Source of the DNA: Dendrocalamus latiflorus
Taxonomy: Eukaryota; Streptophyta; Magnoliopsida; Poales; Poaceae
Direction: 5' to 3'
DNA length: 64,000 nucleotides
Assembly (NCBI GenBank): GCA_017311315.1
Contig: CM029612.1
Coordinates: 26,696,058-26,760,057, forward strand
Below, piece by piece: positions 35,077-44,727 of the stretch. A program made the position numbers and the translations under genes. The notes beneath the pieces were generated by a model, which saw only the letters and a program-made list of their open reading frames with translations, ran no database searches and was not told the DNA's origin. The stretch's first letter is position 1; each line of letters begins with the position of its first letter.

Positions 35077-36525
35077 GCATTGGCTGATCACCTGGAGGTG
35101 CAGTGGAAGAAGGCACCTCAAGGGGAGGAGGAACCGGATCAAGTAGACAACCCTCATCTCCATCCTCCTCATCGTCCACAAAGATGGGCTCGGACTGCTC
35201 TACAGAACCTGAGATATCAGGCCTAGTCCCCGGACTGGCCTCGTCGAAAGTTACCTCACAGGTTTCTACCATTTTGCTAGACTCGTAGTTCCAAACCCTA
35301 TACGCCCGCGAAGAAGTTGAGTAGCCCAGAAAGATCCCATCACAAGATCGTGACTCGAACTTATCTAGGTTCCCGGACTTCAGAATAAAACACTCGCAAC
35401 CAAACACACGAAAATGCGAGACACTGGGCTTTCGCCCGTATCTCAACTCATAAGAAGTGCGATGCAAGTGTGCCCTCAGAAAAACTCTGTTTGAAACATG
35501 GCACGCGGTGGCTATAGCCTCAGCCCAAAACTTCCTAGGTGTAGAATACTCATCAAGTATCGTCCTGGCCATCTCGACCAAGGTACGGTTCTTCCTCTCC
35601 ACAACGCCATTCTGCTGTGGGACGTGCGGAGAAGAGAACTGGTGCTCTACACCTGTCTCATCACAGAATCTCTCAAAGTTGAAATTCTTGAACTCCGTGC
35701 CATTGTCACTGCGGATCGCTCGTAAGGCACCTGGAAGCTCAACGGAAAGCCTACTGAAAAGACCTCAAAATGTGTAAACGTCTCATCCTTCGAGGCTAAG
35801 AAAAACACCCAAGAGTACCTTGAGAAGTCACCGACCACGACAAGAACATACCACTTCCCTCCTGCTGACTGCACTCGAGCTGGTCCAACTGTGTCTATAT
35901 GGAGCAGCTGTCCCGGTGCATCAGTCATAGTCACTGTGACCGGAGGGTGAGAAGCGGCAACCATCTTGCCGTGCCGGCAAGGATCACAAACAAGATCTTT
36001 GACCATCTTGAGTTTAGGCAGACCACGAATGAGATCGTGCCTGCTAACTCGGGTCAAATGGTCAAATCCAATATGACCAAGTCTTCTATGCCAGAAAGTG
36101 AGATCACGGGACTCAGAAGCAACTAAACACCTGAGAGGATCACCAGAAGACTCTGAAAAATCAGCACGAAAGATCCTCCCATAACGAGAAATCTCGCAAA
36201 CCAGACTACCCGAAGAATCAAGAATTTTGCAATTGTTTTTCTTAAAGCTCACCTCATAACTGTCATCGGTAAGCTGAGAGACTAAAAGCAAATTATACTG
36301 CAGCTTACTAACCAAGGCAACATCTTTTAAAACGAAAGAATCATTCACGCGCACTGTACCTTTGGCGATGATGCGCCCAGACGAAGCGTCTCCGAAGGTG
36401 ATCGTCTCATCACCTGGAGCACGGGCTAGGGAAGAGAACCAACGAGAGTCTTCGGTTATATGACGAGAACAACTGGAGTCTACAAGCCAAACCTCTCCCT
36501 TCCCAGCCCGGCGAACCTGAGTCAA
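35077..36525 (-). pseudogene. Copia protease and integrase (frameshifted)
   Basis: Minus strand. The protease motif reads WLVDSSCSRHITED, with DSS in place of the usual DSG, so the catalytic Gly is changed. GAG-pre-integrase has LTFWHRRLGHIGFDHL and the zinc domain ends VCDPCRHGK. The integrase core has LLHIDTVGPARVQS (first Asp), then after a frame change at about 35700 SDNGTEF (second Asp), PQQNGVVERKNR (Glu) and FWAEAIATACHVSNR. FGCECFI and FLGYSTSSRAYRVWN follow. Reading is cut at 35077 by the solo LTR and continues in RT at 31958. It overlaps the end of the gag frame by four bases. Confidence 0.9.
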
Positions 36526-37610
36526 ACAGAGAGTGAAGGCTCAGTACAGGGATAAATCAAAAGAGATTTTGGAACCCAATACTGAGTCACACATCGAGCA
36601 GAAGAACTAGCCACGCATGATTGACCTCTATCTACCCTACGATCTCTGTCGCTCAAAGAAGCAGAAGGTCTGTGTGCAGACCTGACGCTGTTGCTGGGTC
36701 TGACTGCTATGGGAGAGCGAGTCGGAGCACCGGCAACATGCTGATCACATCGCGGGTAGCCATCTCGACGGGGGAAACGAGATCTACCCTCAGGACGGCG
36801 AAAATGATGACCAGAGGCAGTATGAGGACGAAAACCAAAAAACTCATAAAATTCAAGTCCTCGATGCTGCCCAAACCCATCAGAAACAACTGAAGCAAAC
36901 CTAGACCACGTGTTGGTCTTAGGTGCACTCAAGGACTGGGGCTGACCCTGAATGCGCCTAAGAGCCTCAACACGGTCTCTACGCGTGATCTTGGCGCGCC
37001 TGAAGCATCGCTCGACCAAGTGTCCATCCTTCTGACAGAAGGTGCAATGATACTTCACCTTCTGAGAGGTAGAAGTAGCACGATGAGGCTTCACCTTCTG
37101 AGAGGCCGAAGCAATAGGTGGAATCACCTTGCTGTCAGAAATACCTTGGACAAAGTCCGCTGATTTGAATTGGACTTTCTCGGTTCTAGGCTTGACCTCG
37201 ATCACACCTGCGGCTATGGGTATGAGCACAGCAGGTGGATGCTTCCTAACATCCTCTAGAAAATCATATCCTAGACCTTGATTGAATTTACAAATCCTGG
37301 ACTGGTCTAGAATAAGATTTAGCTTCTTCTTGCCTCCTATAAATCTCTTGAGAGTGTTCATAAGATACTGACACTCCCGAAAGAGAGAGGTGCAAGAAGA
37401 GCAGGGGGAAGAGGAGATAGCAGTAGGAGAAGAGGAAGAACCAACAGCAGAAGAAGGAATGGCATGTGCACGCACAGCCGCCTCAACATTGAGGTCTTCG
37501 CAAGGACTAGGAGGGACAATCCTACCTCTAGCTGTTTGGTCATCGTGCCTAAGCATCTCTACTCCTTTGGGCTTCTCCCCCACAAACTTACGACGTAGGT
37601 TTAGGTCCAA
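36522..37610 (-). pseudogene. Copia gag with CCHC zinc knuckle
   Basis: Minus-strand frame of 362 aa; the true N-terminus may lie upstream, as similar-frame sequence continues to about 37680. It contains the nucleocapsid motif CTFCQKDGHLVERCFRR (C-x2-C-x4-H-x4-C) at residues about 200-217 and a basic, Arg-rich tail. A Ser-rich stretch (GSSSSPTAISSSPCSSC) precedes a helical segment with FIGGKKKLNLILDQSR. It would package element RNA. The end overlaps the start of the protease frame. Most of the usual capsid N-terminal part is not recognisable, so it may be truncated. Confidence 0.75.
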
Positions 37611-37834
37611 AGATGGCCGATTTTTGGAGTCCTGGAGGGCGACTGGTGCAATCTGGTTTTTTTTTGGATCGGGCTCGTCATTAGCTTTCCAACGAGTACA
37701 AGAACGTCGAAAACGGACACCGTATGCAAAAGTTATACCCGTTTTACTGAAGGTGTCTCAAAACTGAATCCTACTCGGACTCAGGTGGGAAATTATGAAA
37801 TTTTGGGGAATTGCAAGGCGGGAAACAAATCATG
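37611..37834 (-). other. Copia 5' leader remnant up to the CACTA-3 junction
   Basis: Sequence with CCAACGAGTACAAGAACGTC and AAAAGTTATACCCGTTTTAC, a phrase often seen upstream of gag in such elements. No primer-binding site (TGGTATCAGAGC) or LTR end follows; CACTA-type GACGGTTTTTAATACG begins near 37835. The junction base is approximate. Confidence 0.5.
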
Positions 37835-37897
37835 GACGGTTTTTAATACGAACCGTCTGTGATAATCAGCTTATCACAGACGGTTTTTAATAAAAAT
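37835..37897. repeat. CACTA-3 subterminal repeats, left remnant
   Basis: GAACCGTCTGTGATAATC and its near complement TTATCACAGACGGTTTTT form inverted units identical in type to those at 39752-39986. Confidence 0.8.
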
Positions 37898-38427
37898 TGA
37901 GAGACCATGTGGAGGTCATCCCATGTGTGTGATGAGTAATTGACATCGGTTTAGGAAAGTCGAGTTTGATTTGGTTGGTTTGGACCTTGACGTTGCGTGG
38001 TGCAATCGGGCTCGGTCGGACTTGGTCAAACTTGGTCGTATGGGATTAGAATGTCTATTCTTTGATTCGACAGGTTTGGACTTCATCATGGGTAAGTATG
38101 ATGCTTTTATGCTATTTATGCTTTCATGTGTCGAGCGGTGTTATTTGATGTGTTTCTTGTCTATGATGGCTGCAGGACGTCGAGGCGGAGTCGTGGTGAG
38201 ACACGAGGTGACCGGACTAGACACAGGCAGTGTCGAGGTTAGAACGGTCAGATGTGTCAAAGACGGCGAAGATTCGATGTGGTTGTGAGTCGTGGATGAC
38301 AAGGAACGCGGAAGCTTCCCAGAAGGTGCAGGAGGGGCGAATTGGTAATTTCGCAAGGCTGCACAAGCGGGAGACGGTTCCGTTCGGGTTTAGCGGGCGT
38401 AATGAGTTGAAAACCCGTTAGCCAAGG

Positions 38428-38439
38428 GCTATAAATAGG
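38428..38439 (+). promoter_or_regulatory. TATA box of the 37898 solo LTR
   Basis: GCTATAAATAGG, about 530 bp into the LTR, on the same strand as the LTR. Confidence 0.65.
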
Positions 38440-39314
38440 TGTTGGTGGCTGCATGTATTCCCATGGCCTTGGGAGAGAGTTAGGGTTTGCTAGAGTCAAA
38501 AGAAGCTTTGAGAGTTTGTTTTGGCTTTAGGCTTTAGTTGGTGAGGCTTTAGTAGTTGAGAGCAGGAGAGGCAGAGTGTTGCTTGTCTCCTTCGTAGCTT
38601 CTCTCTGTGTGTGTCCTCTTCTCAAGCATGTAGTGAGGGTGTTCTTGTGTTTTGGGAGTGAGGGAGAGGATGGATTGAGACTCTTGTAATCATTCCTCTT
38701 GTTCTAATGTCCATGCGTATGGGGACTCCTCTGTAATCGTTTGATTAGGAATGAAATTTCTAAGTTCCTCTCCTGATCTTGCCTGTTTCCCTACGATGCT
38801 CTCTGTGCTTGATTTCTTGGATTCCTGTTTTTGAGTTGTTTCTTGCTGGGAAGGTCCAAAATGGGTTGCTCTATGTTGGGATGATGCCTCAAGATCATTT
38901 GATCAGTTAAAATCCCAAGAGCCCATCCTTGATTCCAGATTTGCTTTTTGGGCTCCCCTGTTCATCTCTTTCATTTCTAGGGTTTTGGTGAGAATCGCGA
39001 TTTTATTGTTGAGATGGCATGAAACTTGGCATGTTGAATCCAGAGGCTATTAAGTAGCTATCCTCAAAGTTTCATGACCAAAGGATCAACGATTGAGGAG
39101 TAATTTGGTTTTTGGTGGAGTCTCTGTAAGTTTTTAGGTTTTTGCCCATTTCTGAAATTCTTGGCTGAGAGTAGGTTTCTTGTGGCTCCTGGTGCTCCCC
39201 TTGGTATTTAAGAGGTTTACTCACAGTTCTGGACTGAAATCTCCAATTTTATTGCAGTTTGAAGTCTAAGTTTGTTGTCTGAAAATTGGGCCTGCTGTCT
39301 GCCCTAAAATCCGT

Positions 39315-39450
39315 AGGGCAGTCTGACCGGTGGGATGGAGGCGGTCAGACCGGCCAGGTCACACCGGTCAGACCGGCAACCAATGGGCGGTCAGACCGGC
39401 GGCTTAAGGGCGGTCTGACCGGCCCATCAACACCGGTCTGACCGGCCCCT
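39315..39450. repeat. Array of CCGGTCAGACCGG palindromes in the 37898 LTR
   Basis: About six units of GGTCAGACCGG or its complement CCGGTCTGACCGG in 136 bp, in alternating orientation and spaced 10-25 bp. The unit is a nearly perfect inverted repeat. It differs in sequence from the GACCAC...GTGGTC array of the copia LTR at 27776. Confidence 0.92.
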
Positions 39451-39751
39451 GGTGTTTGCTGCCGGGACCTTCTTTGTTTGCGAAGCGTTGGGTCACTTCT
39501 CTGTTGTTTATTGGTTTGTTCTCCTCTCTGGTAGTTTGAGGATCCAGAAAGGTTGAATCTCTTCTTCCCTTCTTTGGCTTCTCTTGTGTCTTATCCTCTC
39601 CATTGCATGTTTGTTGTTCCAGAGACCTTGAGCTTTTCTTTTTCATAGCTGGTATAGCTACTGGAGGAGAAACTGAAGTGGAAGCCTTGAGGGCGAGATT
39701 TTTAAAGTCGACATTCACCCCCCCCCCCTTTGTCGCCATTTCGGTCCAACA

Positions 39752-39986
39752 AAAACCGTCTGTGATAATCTGGGATTATCACAGATGGTTTTTAATAAGA
39801 ACCGTCTATGATACTAAAATATCACAGACGGTTCATCGGTAAGAACCGTCTGTGATACTCGTTTTCCCCGACGCCATCAACACAGACAGTGTCCAAATTA
39901 AAACCGTCTGTGTTAGTGTCGGTCACAGACGGTTTTGTCAAACCGTCTGTGATTTGACGTCTAGTATTAGGCTTTCTATAGTAGTG
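39752..39986. repeat. CACTA-3 right subterminal repeats and TIR
   Basis: At least eight copies of ACCGTCTGTGAT or ATCACAGACGGT in both orientations, ending with the TIR CTATAGTAGTG at 39986. Confidence 0.92.
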
Positions 39987-39989
39987 AGC

Positions 39990-40310
39990 AGCAGTCGAGA
40001 GGAATTGATAGCTTTCTCACGAATGAGCCAACCAACAAGAACAATAGATGGATGATTCGGCCAGTCGGCAGTCTTGATATAGATCATCCGATAGCCAAAT
40101 AATTCTTCAACTAGTGTCCTTGTTGTACATGAATTAGAAGTGTGGAATCCCTGGGATTCGTGTTGCGCAATGCCGAGAATTAATCTTGAGATCACGCAAT
40201 ACAGAAGGAAACCCTAGGCTCGGCTCCTGAAGAACTCGATGCACATAAACAACTAACCATCATCCCTTTCCTGATATCATGTGGAAAATAGCAATAATCT
40301 CCTTGGCCTT
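39990..40310. mobile_element. Insert B, right part
   Basis: Continues the unclassified insertion after CACTA-3 (TSD AGC at 39987-39989). It ends near CCTTGGCCTTCCTCCCTC, before LTR-G similarity resumes at CATATTATAATG. A minus-strand frame (39938-40195, 85 aa) resembles nothing I recognise. Confidence 0.4.
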
Positions 40311-41665
40311 CCTCCCTCTTCATATTATAATGTTATTTGATAATTCTAGAATGGTAGTAATTGCTTAGACAAGCTAGTCGGTTAGTATAACCCAACGGGT
40401 GGAAAATTGATATCATATGCTTTAATCATTTTATTCAAATAACTTTGTGGCAATAGGTATTGCTGCTCTTTTTAAAATAAAATAAAATGGTGAAAATGTT
40501 TTAGACTTGGGTGGATGTAAGATTGGGTTGGTGTGGATGGAGGACATGATCTTGTATTGTGAATGTACCACCCTAGTCAATTAAGGACCAACATTTGTGA
40601 TTGTCCAAACTAAGTACTACCGTATAACCACAAGTCTATATGGGTATAACCTGGCTAATTAATTTGTAATGGATTAGTTTGGAATCTACTAGTGGTATGA
40701 GTGGGTGTTGGGTACACGGTTGTCCCACATGGCGCTGGAGTGGGCTTCTAACTAGGTGGATTTAACCCTTCAATAGTGAAAACTTAGCATGCGGAGTCCA
40801 GTTGAGTCAGCATATTGTAAAGGCCTTGTCATGATCTCTCTACTACACACCTAAAGAAGTGTGTTATTCACGTGGCAATATGAGATGATCATGTCTTGTG
40901 GATAAAGCTGTACAATCTTTACAGAGTATAAAACTATTCGAATAACCATGTGCACAATTAAGGACGGGCAAGGTGCGCTTTCACATGGTAGATATTTGGT
41001 TTTCATTTCAAAGGTAAAAATTTTGGGAACTTGGGGGTGGATGGAACTCTCGAGAGTGCGTCTTGGCAGATGGAGCTAGTTTGGTGGATGGAACCTGTAG
41101 TCTTGAACCTTGACAATTAGAGTATGTCTACTAGTGTTGGTGGCTAGAACCTTCACTAGAAAAATTTATGTTAGTTTCTATAATGGTAATTGAAATAAAA
41201 TTTTGTTTTGTATAAAAGAACCATATTATCCTTTCTTTGTTAAGCCCTACATATACTGCATTTTTCCAAAGACTTGCGGAGTACTCTATTGACTCACATG
41301 CTACACTCAAAAACATCTCAGAGGATTATGAAGAGGTAGAAGGAGGAGACTATGACTACTTTGTGTGTGGCTATGATGAAGGACACCCAGAGTATTATGT
41401 TATGCTTCCCTAGTCAATTGCCTGTGGTGTTTTGATGAGCCATCGTTAGTGTTTCATTTTGCTTCCACTATGTTTTATAAGTTTGAGAAGTCTTGTAACC
41501 TTAGTTGTAATAAAGTGGCCATAAGGCATGTACTCTCTATTATTGTAATAAAGTGTTATTGGTTATGTAATCATCACTGTTGGATTGTGTGCACTAGTTT
41601 TGATCTGGGACTAGTGCGGTAATACACAGAGGGTTCATGTTCAGAAATTCGGTCCTGACAGCATA

Positions 41666-41761
41666 ACAAAAATTTTAGGAAAGCCCAAAATATCAACAAG
41701 ATGCACTAAAAAAGATTTAAAAATTTCACATTTTTAAACACTTGAATTTTTGGATGTTGCA
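41666..41761 (-). mobile_element. Gypsy-M 3' LTR, first 96 bp
   Basis: The minus strand begins TGCAACATCCAAAAATTC at 41761 and runs AT-rich to the LTR-G target duplication. It resembles the TGTAACATCC starts of the other gypsy LTRs. Confidence 0.6.
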
Positions 41762-41777
41762 AATCTACCTCCCTTAA
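41762..41777 (-). other. Polypurine tract of Gypsy-M
   Basis: The minus strand reads TTAAGGGAGGTAGATT directly before the LTR start; Gypsy-N has the parallel CTAAGGGGGGTAGATT. Confidence 0.7.
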
Positions 41778-42134
41778 AATGAATCTCGACCCTGAGATTC
41801 TGATAGAGTAGAAAGAAAGGAGGTGGGGCTAAACTAGCCAGCCATAGGTTCTAGGATTTTGTTTGGCATGTTGTCCGTTCCTTTTAGTAAACGGAAGGGA
41901 GAGAATCTGCACAAGGTTGGATTAAAACTTGGAGAAGACATAAGGAAAGAGGGCAGCCTTGTTCTTCTGGATAGGTCATAGACTTCTTAATGCTTGCTCC
42001 TTATCTCATTGTCTTTGCATTAACGTAGAGTTGAATGGTCATGTTGTCTACTAGCCTTATGATGGTCACAAATTTCCTATGGATGGATTGGTACATATCC
42101 AAAGGGATATATGGACTTGGAGATGCCGACATGA
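41778..42134 (-). other. Gypsy-M internal sequence left of CACTA-2
   Basis: Starts with the block ATCTCGACCCTGAGATTCTG, matching AATCTCGTCCCCGAGATTC next to Gypsy-N's polypurine tract. No coding domain was recognised. Confidence 0.5.
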
Positions 42135-42149
42135 TCACAAGGTTTTGAC

Positions 42150-42686
42150 CCTAATGCCACGATCAACTTTGCAACGACACGAAATTGGTTGCAATAGGTA
42201 GGGGCTATTGCCACCATTTTGATTTTTGGTTGCGATAGTTGACCATGTTGCCATGGATATTTTTGCGTGGCGATTACCATGCATTTCGTTGCAATTGGTA
42301 GGTGCTATCGCCACCATTTATAAAACGGTTGCAAGTACTTGACAATATTGCCACGTAATGAATTTGCGTTGTGATTCGTTTGATTTGCGTTGCAATATGT
42401 CGACGTTATTGCCACGCTTTTGTTGATGGTTGCGAATACTGGACAGTTGTGCAACGGATTTGATTCGTTGCATGAATCGTTGCTTGCGTTGCAATAGGGT
42501 TTTATCTATTGCAACGAAATTTGGGTTCGTTGCATCTTCTAGGGTTGTATTGCCACGATTTTTAGTCGTTGGTATAGAAGACTATCTTTCGTTGCAATAA
42601 CAAGGTTGTGTTGCCACGAAATTTGAGATCGTTGCATCTTCTAGGGTTGTATTGCCATAGTTGTTAGTTGTTGATATATAAAACTG
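42150..42686. repeat. CACTA-2 left subterminal repeats
   Basis: Many copies of TTGCAAC(G/C), ATTGCCACG and CGTTGCAATA in both orientations, the same units as at 47900-48580. Confidence 0.88.
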
Positions 42687-43860
42687 TTAGACCATGTGGC
42701 CAGGTCTAGGTTATTTTAGATGATGAATAATTGACAACGTTGGTTATGGTATTACTTATGGTATGTTGCTTCTTTATATGCTTGTGATAACATGGTGATA
42801 TGATAATGTTGCATGATACGCTCGTGTGAGGTATTGTGCGGATTGACTTGAGTCAAGTCGTGGACTTGTGCTCGTACGCGGTTGTTTGTTTATTCATATG
42901 CAGGTGTTGCTTGAGGCGGAACATGGTCGATGACGGGACTGAAACTAGGTTCGGGTGGAACTGAGGTTTCGGGACTAAGTTCAGAGAGGAACTGAGGTCC
43001 TATCGGTCAAGGATGTCATGCGGGATGTTCAGGCTAGAGAACAATGCGTATGGAGATGATGCGTGGAGAAGATTTAGGAGGTGCGGTCCTGGAGGCTTCG
43101 ACACGTGGAAGGTTGAAAAATCGGAAGCGTAAAAAGAATTAAAAATCCCATGTTGTGAAGGGTTTTGGGTCCCTTGAAAAGTAGTGGGCCAAAAAGCCTG
43201 GTTGAGACAAAAAGGCCTAGGATGAGTTGTATTAGGGTTTGAGTTCGTTTGTGAGTTTATTTTGGATTGGTGGACGTGCTATAAAAAGTTGGGGCCCGCG
43301 GCCATGAGGTGTGCAGTTTTTTTATCGAGAAATAGGAGAGCGGCGGCCATAACTTTGTACGTGACTCTTTTTGGGGCTGTCATATACAAGGAAAAAAAAG
43401 GAGTAGTTGATGGCGGCTTGTGGAAAATTCGGTTTGGCCTTTTTTGCTTCTTTGATGCGTGCATGCAGCTAGATACATATGCATGGTTGTTGCATGCATG
43501 TGTGTTTAGACGTGATTAATTTGGAGGCTTGCATCACTGGTTTTGAGGTGTTCACGTCAGGTAATGAGAGGGAGTGCTAATTAGTTTTGGTGAGAAGTAT
43601 TGGCGCTTGAAGGCTGCATGCATGTATTGATTGGGGAGTTCTGATCTCAGCCTTTTGGTTTGTGCGACGTTGTTTCGGTTTGGCTGGTTGGCTAGACGAA
43701 CACGTTGGATCGACTAGAAGAAAAATAAGCGCACTAGCCGGATAGAGATGCGGATGATTTTGGCGGTCGGATGTGATTAGCGATCGCGTTTTCCTCTCGC
43801 GCGATGTCGTCTTGATTCTCGGCCGGTTCCTTTTTAGTGTGTGGTAATTCCGTTCATCTT
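42687..43860 (+). mobile_element. SIRE-like LTR fragment in CACTA-2
   Basis: Starts TGTTAGACCATGTGGCC, related to TGAGAGACCATGTGG of the other SIRE-like LTRs, and includes GATGAATAATTGACAACG and a TATA box (CTATAAAAAG, 43279-43288). The 3' end typical of these LTRs (CCCCTCT...TCCNACA) is missing; similarity fades near 43860. No target duplication was found. Confidence 0.55.
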
Positions 43861-43935
43861 CCTTTGCTTATTATCTAGTTAATTTGTAGGGGCCTCGAGG
43901 GATAAAAAACATAGGAAAATAAAAATTTAAGCTAC

Positions 43936-44006
43936 GCTAAGTAGGACTCGAACCAATGACTTATCAATCAAACACTGCAGTGTTACCACTGAGTTACCAA
44001 CTTATT
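43936..44006 (-). other. tRNA-like relic (A and B boxes), probable SINE remnant
   Basis: The minus strand reads TGGTAACTCAGTGGTAAC (A-box-like) and GGTTCGAGTCC (a perfect B box). The 71-nt span could pair five of seven bases in an acceptor stem (AATAAGT/ACTTAGC), but the T stem is broken by mismatches. It is either a decayed tRNA or the head of a tRNA-derived SINE. I would not call it a working tRNA. Confidence 0.4.
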
Positions 44007-44295
44007 ATTGCACAAAGATGCAAATATTTGCTATCTAAAACTTCCACATGGTGATTTTGCCAAAGGGTATGCCACACAAAAAAATTCATGCAATTCGATA
44101 AATTCCATTTAGCAATTCGGTATAATTATAGAAATTTGCTCCGCAATTCGGTATATAGGTACTAAATAACATAATAAGTTCAAAATTCAACAATTCAGTT
44201 TGAAATTTGCACAAATTACAATACAAATAGTCCCAACACTATTTTAATAGTTCAAATTATCCAAAAAAGAATCTTACGAAAAAAGAATCAAATTA

Positions 44296-44412
44296 TCCCT
44301 CTGGACCTTCTATGGCCTCCTCAAGCCCTACGGTCTCCTCAACGTCACCGTCAACGGCGCCGACGCCGCGTTGGAGGCCATCTGCGTCGCGCTCTACCTC
44401 ATGTACAGACCC
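44296..44412 (+). pseudogene. Captured exon fragment of a SWEET (MtN3/saliva) sugar transporter
   Basis: 39 codons read SLWTFYGLLKPYGLL, then VTVNGADAALEAICVALYLM and YRP. This matches the third transmembrane segment region of plant SWEET transporters (pattern SLWT(F/Y)YGLLKPGGLL..TVNGAGAALEA.YV.LYL.YAP). The best agreement I recall is with grass clade IV (vacuolar) SWEETs. It is more GC-rich than its surroundings. Upstream and downstream exons are not visible, and the frame ends soon after. It lies between the CACTA-2 left end and the transposase, the usual place for gene fragments captured by CACTA elements. Confidence 0.7.
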
Positions 44413-44727
44413 CTTGGTTTTCCATTCCAGACTTCAAATTTGGCGTGAGGAAAAAAAAGAGCACAAACTTCAACAATGTGAACCACAAAGAACCAAACTA
44501 ATTTCCAAATGCCATGAGCAGAAAATCAGTAAGAACTACGTAGTAAAATTTCAAACTGCTTCCTCGCAAAAATGATCTTTCTCGCAAAAATCAAACGGCT
44601 ACATACCTATTTTTTGCAGCCATCTACATCCCAAATGCAAGGTCCTATGGAAGAAGCAGAAATGACCTTTCGGTGGCTGGCCGGCGGCTCCTCTGGATCC
44701 CAGCGGTGTCTAGTACGATGGCGGTGC

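Larger units (their letters stand above)
26211..37834 (-). mobile_element. SIRE-like Ty1/copia element, 5' LTR missing
   Basis: On the minus strand: leader remnant, gag with zinc knuckle (37610-36522), protease and integrase (36525-35077), RT and RNase H (31958-30250), a 1.7-kb noncoding stretch, polypurine tract and 3' LTR (28499-26211). The order PR-IN-RT-RH is diagnostic of Ty1/copia. The LTR start TGAGAGACCATGTGG and its GGGGGGGTGAAT signature suggest the SIRE/Maximus lineage. No env-like frame was seen between RNase H and the LTR. The 5' LTR and primer site are absent where the leader meets CACTA-3 (about 37834; exact base uncertain). A gypsy solo LTR is inserted at 31964. Confidence 0.88.
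37898..39751 (+). mobile_element. SIRE-like solo LTR (1854 bp) in CACTA-3
   Basis: Starts TGAGAGACCATGTGGAGG, the same first bases as the copia LTR at 28499 but on the plus strand, and ends TTCGGTCCAACA. Flanks AAAAT (37893-37897) and AAAAC (39752-39756) are a 5-bp duplication with one C-to-T change; removing the LTR rejoins the CACTA-3 repeat TTTTTAATAAAAACCGTCTGTG. It has a TATA box at 38428-38439 and a palindromic array at 39315-39450. The sequence differs widely from the neighbouring copia LTR, so it is a separate family. Confidence 0.85.
26207..39986. mobile_element. CACTA-3: small CACTA element disrupted by copia and by a solo LTR
   Basis: The right end CTTTCTATAGTAGTG (39972-39986) is a CACTA terminal inverted repeat followed by AGC. 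On the left, the bases AGC-CACT (26204-26210) precede the copia LTR, so the element's first four bases and its target duplication survive. Between copia and the solo LTR a short piece (about 37835-37897) and, beyond it, 39752-39986 carry the subterminal motif AACCGTCTGTGAT and its complement. No transposase fragment remains. The left TIR beyond CACT and the copia 5' LTR are both missing, implying a deletion. Confidence 0.7.
24961..41660 (+). mobile_element. LTR-G: solo Ty3/gypsy LTR split by a 14.5-kb nest, perfect TSD
   Basis: The left part starts TGTACCATCCCAAAATTTTG at 24961; the right part ends TTCGGTCCTGACA at 41660. Both are flanked by GCATA (24956-24960 and 41661-41665), which ties the two halves together across 16.7 kb. 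The left half (24961 to about 25842) parallels the 5' two thirds of Gypsy-N's LTR read from its minus strand, up to CCCTTATCTCAGTAT. The right half (about 40311 to 41660) continues it (TAGAATGGTAGTAATTGCTTAG, the ACCACAAGTCTATATGGG stretch, AGTGCGGTAATACACAGAG). No internal region exists, so it was a solo LTR before the later insertions. Confidence 0.85.

Noticed and set aside
37898..39751. Missing 5' LTR of the neighbouring copia element
   Set aside because: It is in the opposite orientation, has its own near-perfect duplication inside CACTA-3 and differs in sequence, so it is an independent solo LTR.
43936..44006. Functional tRNA gene
   Set aside because: B box and length fit, but the T stem and acceptor stem have mismatches, so only a relic is supported.
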